This document shows positions 26,230-33,787 of a DNA stretch of 64,000 nucleotides, in pieces. Numbering within the stretch: the stretch's first letter is position 1; every line of letters starts with the position of its first letter. The stretch is from CAKZSB01 sp964573105 (GTDB lineage Bacteria > Pseudomonadota > Gammaproteobacteria > Granulosicoccales > Granulosicoccaceae): NCBI GenBank assembly GCA_964573105.1, contig CAZNIS010000026.1, forward strand, positions 1 through 64,000, written 5' to 3'. The position numbers and the translations under genes are program-made. The notes beneath the pieces are model-generated. The model saw only the letters and a list, made by a program, of their open reading frames with translations. It had not been told where the DNA came from and searched no databases.

Positions 26230-28185
26230 ATGAGTCATCAGATCAGGGAACTGGAACATGTCTGGATTCGCATGCCGGATGGTGTGCGTCTGGCGGCCAG
26301 GGTGTGGATGCCGGTACAGCAGGGGGCCTACCCGGCGATCCTTGAGTACATACCCTATCGCCGTCGCGACCTGGTGCGCGCGCGCGATGAACAGAACCAT
26401 CCGTACTTTGCGGAACACGGCTATGTGTGTTTGCGGGTGGACATGCGCGGCTCGGGTGACAGCGAAGGTCACATGCCGGATATGTACAACTCGGCTGAAC
26501 TGGCCGATGCGAGGCACCTGATCGACTGGATCGCCGCCCAACCCTGGTGCAACGGGCAAGTTGGTATGTTCGGTACATCGTGGGGCGGTACCGCCAGTCT
26601 GCAGGCAGCTGTGCGAGCACCGAACGCATTGAAGGCAGTGCTGGCAAATTGTGCCACCATCGATCGATTCGAGGACGACATCCACTGGATGGGTGGCTGT
26701 CTGCTGACCGACACGATCGAGTGGGGCGCAACGCTGCCGGCGATACTGGCCGCACCACCTGATGCGGCGACGGTCGGTGAGGGCTGGTGGCGGCAGTGGC
26801 AGCAGCGACTCGAACAACTGACATTTCCGATGCAGCAGTGGCTTGGGCACGGGACGCGCGGAATCTACTGGCGTCAGGGTTCAGTTCGCTTTGCAGCACA
26901 CGCACTCAGCTGCCCGATACTTGCCATTGGTGGCTGGAGTGATCGATATTCCAACTCGGTCATGCCGCTGGTACAGCAGCGTCCGGATATCTGTTGGGGG
27001 ATCGTTGGCCCCTGGGGGCACCACTACCCGGATCAGGGCGAACCGGGTCCAGCTATCGGTTTTCAACAACTGGCGCTGCAGTGGTGGGACCACTGGCTCA
27101 AGGGTGAGGGTGAATCCGTACCGCAGTGGCCACGGCTGCGACTTTGGAGGCGACAGTTCGATCCACCGGTCGATCGACTGCGACAACGCAATGGCGACTG
27201 GATCGAATTCGATGATACCGATCACGAGCAAGAGAGAGCTCTCTTCATCGGTAATGGTTCATTGTCGCAAAAGCGAGTCACCGACACTAAAGGTGTGCAC
27301 ATACCGTCCTCTGGCGTACATGGTATGGCCGCTGGTGACACCGGTTACTTTGGGCGAGTTGGCGGGCTGCCGCTGGATCAGGCTACAGAGGATGCAGAGT
27401 CATTGTGCTTCGATGCACAGCCATTGGAGTTGGCGCTGGATATTGTCGGCCGCGTCCGCATTGAACTGGATATCTCGTCGCAGCAAACGCCTGGGCTGCT
27501 CGTCTGTCGTCTGTGTGACGTCGCACCAGACCGTCAGAGTCAATTGATCTGTCGCGGTGTGTTCAATCTGGCACTCGATGAAATGCTCGATAATCAACTG
27601 CCTCATCAACCCGGCGATGTTCGGCAAATCACACTGCGACTGCCGACCACTGCCTATCGGCTGCAGCCGGGCCATACACTCAGGCTGAGTCTTGCCGGCA
27701 GCTACTGGCCGCTGGTCTGGCCAGTCAATGGTGATGCGCTGGTGCATGGAGGCGTAGTCCGGATTCCGCTGCAGCCAGACGACATGCGGCCATTGCGCGC
27801 TCAATTTCCGGATGTATTAGACCTGCCCGCTGACAAGCGCTGGCGTCGCCAGGCCGACGGGCTGCTTGAGCGAAGTTGTCAGCAATTGGATGGTGGCGGT
27901 GTGTTGTACCAATGGCATCAGCCTGCCACTACGACAAGCTTTCTAGATACGGAATCCTCCGTCACCACGCAAACGAAGGCGACCTATACATTGCCGGCCC
28001 CTGATCAGGCATCGCCGGCTTGTCGCGTCGATCACCAGATAGAAATCAGACGACCGGACGGCGTAGCACAGTTGCGTTCCAGTGCCGAAGTGACGGGTGA
28101 GCTCAAAGACATCAAAATAAGCGGGTCGCTGTCGATCAGCTGGAATTCGGCTGAAGTGTATTCACGGCACTGGGATGATTATTAA
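26230..28185 (+). CDS. CocE/NonD family hydrolase (copy 2)
   Basis: A 651-residue paralogue of the hydrolase at 17943-19961. The ATG at 26230 aligns with the family's N-terminus (ELEHVWIRMPDGVRLAARVW); starts at 26149 or 26221 would only add a leader. The nucleophile is S117 in GTSWGG, followed by the conserved DDIHWMGG and the C-terminal jelly-roll segment LRLSLAGSYWPLVWP. It diverges from the XRE-cupin regulator and is followed by an amidase, so two related hydrolases flank one transporter operon. They may act on different bonds or stereoisomers of the same substrate. Confidence 0.92.
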   Translation: MSHQIRELEHVWIRMPDGVRLAARVWMPVQQGAYPAILEYIPYRRRDLVRARDEQNHPYFAEHGYVCLRVDMRGSGDSEGHMPDMYNSAELADARHLIDWIAAQPWCNGQVGMFGTSWGGTASLQAAVRAPNALKAVLANCATIDRFEDDIHWMGGCLLTDTIEWGATLPAILAAPPDAATVGEGWWRQWQQRLEQLTFPMQQWLGHGTRGIYWRQGSVRFAAHALSCPILAIGGWSDRYSNSVMPLVQQRPDICWGIVGPWGHHYPDQGEPGPAIGFQQLALQWWDHWLKGEGESVPQWPRLRLWRRQFDPPVDRLRQRNGDWIEFDDTDHEQERALFIGNGSLSQKRVTDTKGVHIPSSGVHGMAAGDTGYFGRVGGLPLDQATEDAESLCFDAQPLELALDIVGRVRIELDISSQQTPGLLVCRLCDVAPDRQSQLICRGVFNLALDEMLDNQLPHQPGDVRQITLRLPTTAYRLQPGHTLRLSLAGSYWPLVWPVNGDALVHGGVVRIPLQPDDMRPLRAQFPDVLDLPADKRWRRQADGLLERSCQQLDGGGVLYQWHQPATTTSFLDTESSVTTQTKATYTLPAPDQASPACRVDHQIEIRRPDGVAQLRSSAEVTGELKDIKISGSLSISWNSAEVYSRHWDDY

Positions 28186-28317
28186 TGCCTGCACCTCATT
28201 GCTTTTGGGCGGTTAAAACAGCGCGCCACGCGGATCAGCCATCCACTTTAGCGGTTAGCTGCCCTCGGTGAGATTAGACTTTTCGAATCGCGAACGGGAA
28301 AGAACACACGAGGGATC

Positions 28318-29802
28318 ATGAACGAATACAGCAAGTACGATGCGAGCTCGCTGGCAGAACTGGTGCAAGATAGTCAAGTCAGTGCGGTCGAGCTGCTGGA
28401 CGCGGCAATCGCTCGCGCCGAGCAGGTCAATCCGTCACTCAATGCGATCATCACACCACTATACGACTATGCGCGAGAACAGCTGCAGCAGGGCTTGCCG
28501 GCTGGGCCATTTCACGGTGTGCCGTTTCTGTTAAAGGACCTGCTGTGCGAGTTGGAGGGAGCGCCGCACAGTCAGGGATCAGAAGCCTATAAAGGCTATA
28601 TCAGCCCGGTTTCAAGTAATCTGGTCAAACGCTATCAGGCAGCCGGACTCAATATATTTGGCAAAACCAATACCCCGGAGTTTGGCCTGCTCGGGGTCAC
28701 TGAACCCAAAGCCTTTGGCGCAACGCGTAACCCGTGGGATTTGAGCCGCAGTCCCGGTGGTTCCAGCGGCGGTGCCGCAGCCGCCGTGGCAGCCGGCATA
28801 GTGCCGGTCGCCGCTGGTGGCGACGGTGGCGGCTCCATCCGGATTCCGGCAGCCTGCTGTGGCTTGTTCGGTCTGAAGCCGAGCCGCGGCCTGATGCCAA
28901 CCGGGCCACAACGCGGAGAGCTATGGGATGGTGCGGTGGTTGAACACGTCATCAGCAGAAGTGTTCGCGACAGTGTGCGGATGCTCGACTGCATCCGGGG
29001 CCCGGATGAATGCACGCCCTATCCACTGGTTGTACCCGATACACCGTTTGCGGCATCGCTTTGCGCGCCGAAAAAGCCGCTTCGCATCGGCTTTACCACC
29101 GATTCTTTTATTGGTTCCACGGTCAGTACCGCTGCCAATGACGCGGTAGACGATGCCAGCAAATTATTATCTGGCCTTGGTCATCAGCTTGAACCGATAC
29201 AACTGAACATCGATGGCGAACAGCTGATTGATTCCTATCTGGCCTTGTACCACGCCCAGGTCGGGGCATTGATGAAGCACAGCAGCGACATCCTCGGGGT
29301 ATCGGTCGCGAAGCTTGCAATTGAAGAGGAGACGCGCAGCCTCGGCACCGTTGGCAGTCTGATATCGGCCACCGATATGGTATTGGCACGCCAGTACTGG
29401 ACCGAGCTCGCCCGCACCATGCATGCAATACACGACACCTATGACGTCGTACTGACGCCGACCATGGCAGATATCGCACCACAGATTGGCCACTTCGACT
29501 TGAATATTGCCGAGCGACTGGGGATCAAGCTGGTTAACCGGTTGCGACTGCATCGCTTGTTGATGCTCAGTGGTATGGTTAAAGAGACTGCAAAGAGAAT
29601 GCTCAGCCAGTATCCGTTTACCCAGCTGGCGAATTTTACCGGCCAGCCGGCGATGTCGGTGCCACTGTACTGGAGCAATGGCATGCCGCTGGGCGTGCAG
29701 CTTATGGCGCGGCTGGGTGCGGATCACACCCTGATTCAGCTTGCGACTCAGCTGGAAGAGGCAAGGCCCTGGTTTAATCGCAGGCCTGAAGCGTTTGCTT
29801 GA
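28318..29802 (+). CDS. Amidase (amidase signature family)
   Basis: A 494-residue member of the amidase-signature family, hydrolysing carboxamide bonds to acid and ammonia or amine. The Ser-cisSer-Lys triad is intact: K73 in FLLKDLL, S149 in PGGSSGG and S173 in GGDGGGSIRIPA, with the 24-residue serine spacing typical of the family. The C-terminal FTGQPAMSVPLYWSNGMPLGVQLMA is also diagnostic. No signal peptide. GAGGGATC directly precedes the ATG. It lies 132 bases after the CocE copy and is probably part of the same catabolic unit. It does not belong to a GatCAB set, since no gatB or gatC is near. Confidence 0.92.
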   Translation: MNEYSKYDASSLAELVQDSQVSAVELLDAAIARAEQVNPSLNAIITPLYDYAREQLQQGLPAGPFHGVPFLLKDLLCELEGAPHSQGSEAYKGYISPVSSNLVKRYQAAGLNIFGKTNTPEFGLLGVTEPKAFGATRNPWDLSRSPGGSSGGAAAAVAAGIVPVAAGGDGGGSIRIPAACCGLFGLKPSRGLMPTGPQRGELWDGAVVEHVISRSVRDSVRMLDCIRGPDECTPYPLVVPDTPFAASLCAPKKPLRIGFTTDSFIGSTVSTAANDAVDDASKLLSGLGHQLEPIQLNIDGEQLIDSYLALYHAQVGALMKHSSDILGVSVAKLAIEEETRSLGTVGSLISATDMVLARQYWTELARTMHAIHDTYDVVLTPTMADIAPQIGHFDLNIAERLGIKLVNRLRLHRLLMLSGMVKETAKRMLSQYPFTQLANFTGQPAMSVPLYWSNGMPLGVQLMARLGADHTLIQLATQLEEARPWFNRRPEAFA

Positions 29803-30119
29803 CGATTCAATCGCGCCATTTTTTCCGTTCCACCAGCAAGGTTTAGTACCGCTCATCTGGCGTTCGCACATCGGTGACATCGCCTGCGCTAGAATTGGCA
29901 ATTATCGAACAGGGTGCGTGAGCGGCGTATCCGTTCACGCCATACCAGCCGCTGTCTCGGTGGCTGTTCACAGTGCGTCTGTCGTGCACGTGGGGTAGGA
30001 GGTCGCACGGAACATACATGGGTATTTGAGTACGACCGACACCGCCCACGGGTGCGACAGGCGTGCTGTGTACAGCTACGTGAGCGGCGTGCCTTTGCAA
30101 CCGGACTACAGAATCGCCA
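29803..30119. other. Intergenic region, 317 bp, with a direct repeat
   Basis: Between the amidase and the CbiX-like gene. The 12-base sequence CGTGAGCGGCGT occurs at 29917-29928 and again at 30079-30090, 162 bases apart in the same orientation. I saw no cobalamin-riboswitch signature and no convincing gene. Confidence 0.4.
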
Positions 30120-30668
30120 ATGAACGCGAACAAACCCACCACCGGCATCATCATTTGCGACCACGGCAGTCGCCGCGCCCAGTCAAACGATAGTTTGAAG
30201 GACGTGGCAAAACGTTTTGCCGATCGCTTCGCCGCGGACTGTCAGATTGTCGAACCGGCGCACATGGAGCTGGCCATGCCGGATATCGACGCCGCCTACG
30301 CCGCCTGTGTCGCCAGAGGGGCCACGCATGTGGTAGTGCTGCCGATGTTTCTGGCGCAGGGCAGGCACTGGACAAGAGACATTCCCAGTCTCACCGGTCA
30401 GGCTGCGGCACGTTTTCCCGGTACCACCTACCAGATCGCCGAGCCCCTAGGTCTTGATGATCTACTGCTGGATCTACTGAAAAAGCGGTTCGACGCGAAC
30501 GATCAGCCTGTGCTTGCCAGCGGCGACACCGACCCAAGACTGACCGATGTGCCCGCTACGCAGCGACGCATACAATGCAGCAGCTGCCCTTTTCAATTCG
30601 ACAGCGCGAGTGGTGATGTCAGTATCAAGCCGGGCAGTGGGCTCGATGATGCGAAAGTGAGTGGCTAG
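30120..30668 (+). CDS. CbiX/SirB-like chelatase-domain protein with C-terminal CxxC tail
   Basis: A 182-residue protein. Residues 1-125 match the CbiX/SirB chelatase half-domain: the metal-binding H15 in IICDHGSRR, the PAHMELAMPDIDAAYAACVARGATHVVVLPMFLAQGRHWTRDIP stretch and a Rossmann-like pattern. Such proteins insert cobalt or iron into sirohydrochlorin. An extra tail of about 50 residues contains CSSC (near residue 152), which could bind metal or an iron-sulfur cluster. No other cobalamin or sirohaem genes are in the window, so the chelatase role is only a family inference. Confidence 0.82.
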   Translation: MNANKPTTGIIICDHGSRRAQSNDSLKDVAKRFADRFAADCQIVEPAHMELAMPDIDAAYAACVARGATHVVVLPMFLAQGRHWTRDIPSLTGQAAARFPGTTYQIAEPLGLDDLLLDLLKKRFDANDQPVLASGDTDPRLTDVPATQRRIQCSSCPFQFDSASGDVSIKPGSGLDDAKVSG

Positions 30669-30675
30669 CATGTTC

Positions 30676-30740
30676 CCCGGTCGGAGACCAGGTCCCACGT
30701 AGTGCTTTTCGTGGGAGATCGACTCCGTCGGGCGAACAAG
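30676..30740. repeat. REP-like repeat copy A
   Basis: A 65-base element that differs from copy B (30949-31013) at only four positions. It contains the inverted repeat TCCCACG ... CGTGGGA and ends with CTCCGTCGGGCGAACAAG. The GTGGGAG core resembles the REP/BIME-type extragenic palindromes common in gammaproteobacteria. It starts shortly after the CbiX-like stop. Confidence 0.75.
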
Positions 30741-30748
30741 ATGTGAGG

Positions 30749-30840
30749 ATTTTTTTTCTGCGTCCTCTGCGCACTCCGCGGTGTGAAGCTGTTCCTTACA
30801 CATTCGGGAAAAGCGCGAAACGCAGAGATCGCAAAAAAAC
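30749..30840. repeat. imperfect inverted-repeat element between REP copies
   Basis: A T-rich plus CTGCGTCCTCTGCG arm (about 30751-30771) is complementary, with two or three mismatches, to a CGCAGAGATCGCAAAAAAA arm (30821-30839). About 50 bases separate them, and CTCCGCGG follows the first arm. Sequences of the type 'TCTGCGTCCTCTGCGCACTC' recur as dispersed elements in many bacterial genomes. The frames through it encode meaningless peptides. Confidence 0.5.
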
Positions 30841-30859
30841 ATCTATGCTTTTTGCTTTA

Positions 30860-30913
30860 CCGGGGCTCAGTTCCTATAGCGTTTTGGTGGGAGTCCAGCC
30901 CCGCTGGGCGAAC
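30860..30913. repeat. REP-like repeat copy C (degenerate)
   Basis: A diverged relative of copies A and B. It retains GCGTTTTGGTGGGAGTCCAG followed by CCCCGCTGGGCGAAC, the second half of the element, while the first half is only loosely similar. Confidence 0.55.
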
Positions 30914-30948
30914 GTGCACTGCGGGTATGAGGCCACACACGCTTATTA

Positions 30949-31013
30949 CCCGGTCGGAGACCAGGTCCCACGTAACGCTTTTCGTGGGAGGTCGACCCCG
31001 TCGGGCGAACAAG
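30949..31013. repeat. REP-like repeat copy B
   Basis: A 65-base copy in the same orientation as copy A, with four substitutions. The palindromic core TCCCACG ... CGTGGGA is unchanged, which is what selection for the hairpin would produce. Confidence 0.75.
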
Positions 31014-31040
31014 CCATACGGAAATGCCAACAAAACTTGT

Positions 31041-31083
31041 TCCCCTGCGGGACACCAGGTCCCACTGGCGCTTTTGGTAGGGA
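31041..31083. repeat. REP-like repeat copy D (partial)
   Basis: A partial copy containing CCAGGTCCCACTGGCGCTTT and then TGGTAGGGA. It keeps the first half of the element but loses the GTCGGGCGAAC end. It stops about 20 bases before the nitroreductase stop codon. Confidence 0.5.
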
Positions 31084-31101
31084 AACTCCTCGAACCAGCA
31101 C

Positions 31102-31935
31102 CTAGTCCAGCACAAACCCTTTTTCCTTTATAAACGTGCCAAAGTCAGTCCGCTGTGGCACGTTATACTGACGCGCTTTGTCCTCTGACCAGCCATAGGT
31201 TTCAACAACCCCGAAGGTTTCGGTATCGCGCTGCTGCTGATAGGGTTGAACGCTGTCTCTGCGTCGATCATATTCATCGACCTTATCCTTACACGACGCC
31301 TCACTGAAGCGATCCTCGTGCACGGTGACAGACAGCGGCAGCCGCAGGCTGATCTCGCCTGGTTGAGCGGGCCACCCGAGCCCCAGACCCGCGACCGGAA
31401 ACACCCACTCAGGCAAGTGCAACAGTTCGCTGATCACCTCGCAGTGATCGCGTATCTGGCTGATGGGACAACACCCCAGGCCCACCGACTCAGCCGCGGT
31501 GACAAACGCCGACAGCGCAATGCCTGCATCTACGCTTGCATTGAAAAATGCATCCAGATGGTCGTTGGCAAAGGTTGTCTCACGCCAGCTGGCGAGCTGT
31601 CGCTGGCGGCGATTGTTGGCACAAAAAATCAGCAGCGACGGCGCGTTGTGAATCCAGTTGCTGTGGTCGAACAGCGCATTGATCGACTCGCGCAATGCGT
31701 GCTCACGAATGATCACGATATCGCGTTGCTGCAGATCGCTTTTGCTGGGCGATGACAAGGCGACTGCGCACAAGGTATGGATAAGATCGTCAGCCACTGG
31801 CTGTTCGGTAAACTCCCTGCACGAGCCGCGGGCGGCCATTTGATCTAACGTGGCGTTACTGACTGGCACATCGTGCGGCAGATCGCCGAAGCGTTGCTGC
31901 AGTGTCTGCTGTATCCGGGTGATGTCATCGTGCAT
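31102..31935 (-). CDS. Nitroreductase family protein (FMN-dependent)
   Basis: A 277-residue nitroreductase-fold protein from the ATG at 31935. The open frame extends upstream to 32277, but that part reads the preceding gene in another frame. Family features are RGSCREFTEQPVADDLI (FMN phosphate-binding region), ALSSPSKSDLQQRDIVII and SVGLGCCPISQIRDH with a following GLGLGWP, as in NfsA/Frp-like flavoproteins using NAD(P)H. It overlaps the racemase-family gene by 11 bases and is the last gene of the Hyu operon. It could reduce an imine, enone or nitro group in the pathway; the substrate is unknown. Confidence 0.88.
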   Translation of the reverse strand: MHDDITRIQQTLQQRFGDLPHDVPVSNATLDQMAARGSCREFTEQPVADDLIHTLCAVALSSPSKSDLQQRDIVIIREHALRESINALFDHSNWIHNAPSLLIFCANNRRQRQLASWRETTFANDHLDAFFNASVDAGIALSAFVTAAESVGLGCCPISQIRDHCEVISELLHLPEWVFPVAGLGLGWPAQPGEISLRLPLSVTVHEDRFSEASCKDKVDEYDRRRDSVQPYQQQRDTETFGVVETYGWSEDKARQYNVPQRTDFGTFIKEKGFVLD

Positions 31936-32695
31936 GGCGGGGCCGTTGCTCTGACTGCGACAGGGTATCGAAAAGTCTGCCGAATCCACTGTCGCTCGGC
32001 TGGATTTGCAGGGTTTGCATGGCGGCGAATAACATCGCCTGATTGGATGTGACGACAGGTTTGCCGGTGCGCGCCTCCAGTTCGGCGATAATCTCCACCG
32101 CGCGCAAGTCGGTGCAGGACAGCACAATGGCCTGCGCCTGCGCACTGTCTGCCGCAAGCGCAAACTCCAAAATTTGTTCCGGCAGCAATTCTCCCTGACC
32201 GTAGTTGCCCAGATCGGTTGGATAGTCGAATCGTGACACACATTCAAATCCCTGGGATCCGAGAAACGCGATCGCATCGTCGTTCAGTGCAGCCACGTAG
32301 GGCGAGGCAAATGCGATTCGACTGATCTGCAAAGTATTCAGCGCGTGCACGAGCGCCCCCGCTGCGGTGATGCAATCCGCGTTGCTTCTGGCTTGAATGG
32401 TGGTGGCGAGATCCTTGTCGAACTGTGGACCCAGTGCCAGCGTGGCCGAGGTGCATCCGTACAACACCGCGTCCGGTCTCGCGCCTGACAACAACCGAAT
32501 CGCCTCGTCCATGTCGGAACGTGCGAGCCCGGCCATTTGCGCAGCATCGGGTACTTCATCGATGTCGTAACCGCCCAGCCGAGTAAAATGCAGCGACACG
32601 CCATCCGGTCGCATCATGGCCAGATCGGCTTCAAGGTTGACGTTAGTGAACGGCACGAACACGCCAATGCGCGCTTTGCCACGGGAGTTACTCAT
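31925..32695 (-). CDS. Asp/Glu racemase superfamily, maleate cis-trans isomerase-like
   Basis: A 256-residue protein starting at ATG 32695. The preceding TTG at 32698 also appears in frame but is less likely. Two conserved cysteines typical of the two-base mechanism are present, in YGCTSATLALG and VLSCTDLRAVE. The opening IGVFVPFTNVNLEADLAMMRPDGVSLHFTRL resembles maleate isomerases and arylmalonate decarboxylase relatives more than HyuE hydantoin racemases. In a hydantoinase operon it may racemise or isomerise the substrate or product. Its start overlaps the aminotransferase stop (TGATG), giving strong translational coupling. Confidence 0.87.
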   Translation of the reverse strand: MSNSRGKARIGVFVPFTNVNLEADLAMMRPDGVSLHFTRLGGYDIDEVPDAAQMAGLARSDMDEAIRLLSGARPDAVLYGCTSATLALGPQFDKDLATTIQARSNADCITAAGALVHALNTLQISRIAFASPYVAALNDDAIAFLGSQGFECVSRFDYPTDLGNYGQGELLPEQILEFALAADSAQAQAIVLSCTDLRAVEIIAELEARTGKPVVTSNQAMLFAAMQTLQIQPSDSGFGRLFDTLSQSEQRPRHAR

Positions 32696-33786
32696 CAATT
32701 GCTCGCCTCATCAATGGCGCCAAGCAGTGCAGAGCGCACCAGGGCCATATCATCTTCGTTGACAATCGTCAGTCGCTGACAATGCGGCAGGCCGTAGCCT
32801 GCCATGTTGCGCATCACCATGCCCTGCGACCGCAGCAGTGCATCGACGCGACTGGCGACGCCCGATGTATCAAACGGTATCAATATAAAATTGGTGTGGC
32901 TCACCGGCGGCTGCAGGCCAGCGTTTTTAAGGTCGCTGATCAGCGCGTCGCGAAGCGAGATGGTCTGGCGGCAGGTATCGCGCATATAAGCCTGATCGTG
33001 CACACTGGCGCAGGCTGCAAGCTGGCCCGGCAAACTGATGTTATTCGGGTTGAGCAGTTTGCGCACCTCTTCACCAACTGATGGTTCGAACACGCCCCAT
33101 CCCACGCGCGCGCCAGCCAGTCCGTAGGCTTTGGAGAACGTACGCAGCACCACCGTTTGAGTTGATTCGGTCAGATCGAACAGCGGCTCGTCAAGATGAT
33201 CGGAAAACTCGGCGTAGGCCTCGTCGATGACCAGCAATGTGCCGGCCGGGATTCGCTCACGCAGGCGGCGCAGTTGCGAGCGTGGTATGCGTGTGCCCGT
33301 CGGGTTGCCGGGGTTGGCAACGAACACCATGCGGGTATTTTGATCGACGGCTGCAATGATGTCGTCGATCGAGACCGTGAAGTTATCCTCTGGTACGTGT
33401 TTTATGGTTGCCTGCGTGTATTGCGCAACCGTATTGATAAACGCATAGGCATATGCGCTGGTGACAATCGTTGCTGTCTCGTCGAGCCACGCGTGTGCCA
33501 GGCACTGAATCAGTTCCATCGATCCGGCGCCACAAAGAATGCGCCGAGCATCGATATCGTACTGCGCGGCCAGCGCTTCGCGTAGCGCGCGCCAGTCTGG
33601 GTCCGGGTACAGGGCAAGGCCGCCCGCACATTTCTGCAGCGCTTTTGCCACCTGTGGCGATGGGGGCCGCATGCTCTCATTTTGTGCCAGCGATATCAGC
33701 CGCGTGTCGGCGGGAATGTCGAATGCGGCAAGCGAGTAGGGTGCCATGCGTGCGATATGCGGGCGTGCGCCGGACTGGTGTTGCAT
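32695..33786 (-). CDS. PLP-dependent aminotransferase, histidinol-phosphate-aminotransferase-like
   Basis: A 363-residue fold-type I aminotransferase from the ATG at 33786. The upstream frame to 33843 reads into hyuB and is not preferred. The PLP Schiff-base lysine is K219 in RTFSKAYGLAGARVGW. Other conserved points are ANPGNPTG, VIDEAYAEF and the C-terminal arginine region. It resembles HisC, but no his genes are near, so a role in the catabolic pathway is more likely, for example transamination of an amino acid released by hydantoinase action. It starts one base after the hyuB stop (TGATATG). Confidence 0.9.
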   Translation of the reverse strand: MQHQSGARPHIARMAPYSLAAFDIPADTRLISLAQNESMRPPSPQVAKALQKCAGGLALYPDPDWRALREALAAQYDIDARRILCGAGSMELIQCLAHAWLDETATIVTSAYAYAFINTVAQYTQATIKHVPEDNFTVSIDDIIAAVDQNTRMVFVANPGNPTGTRIPRSQLRRLRERIPAGTLLVIDEAYAEFSDHLDEPLFDLTESTQTVVLRTFSKAYGLAGARVGWGVFEPSVGEEVRKLLNPNNISLPGQLAACASVHDQAYMRDTCRQTISLRDALISDLKNAGLQPPVSHTNFILIPFDTSGVASRVDALLRSQGMVMRNMAGYGLPHCQRLTIVNEDDMALVRSALLGAIDEASN

Positions 33787-33787
33787 A

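Noticed and set aside
26152..26905. Two long minus-strand frames of 232 and 220 codons
   Set aside because: Both are antisense to CocE copy 2, whose family motifs are unmistakable.
29803..30119. Possible cobalamin riboswitch before the CbiX-like gene
   Set aside because: The conserved riboswitch boxes could not be found; only a 12-base direct repeat is present.
30743..31133. Overlapping short open frames in the repeat cluster
   Set aside because: They translate REP-like and inverted-repeat elements; the peptides contain repeated RPT/SHEK strings that come from the repeats.
31936..32278. Upstream extension of the nitroreductase frame
   Set aside because: The added 114 residues are Arg/Cys/Pro-rich and read the racemase-family gene out of frame; the ATG at 31935 fits the family.
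32695..33786. Assignment as histidine-biosynthesis hisC
   Set aside because: Sequence resembles HisC, but no his genes are adjacent and the gene is embedded in a Hyu operon; a catabolic transaminase is more likely.
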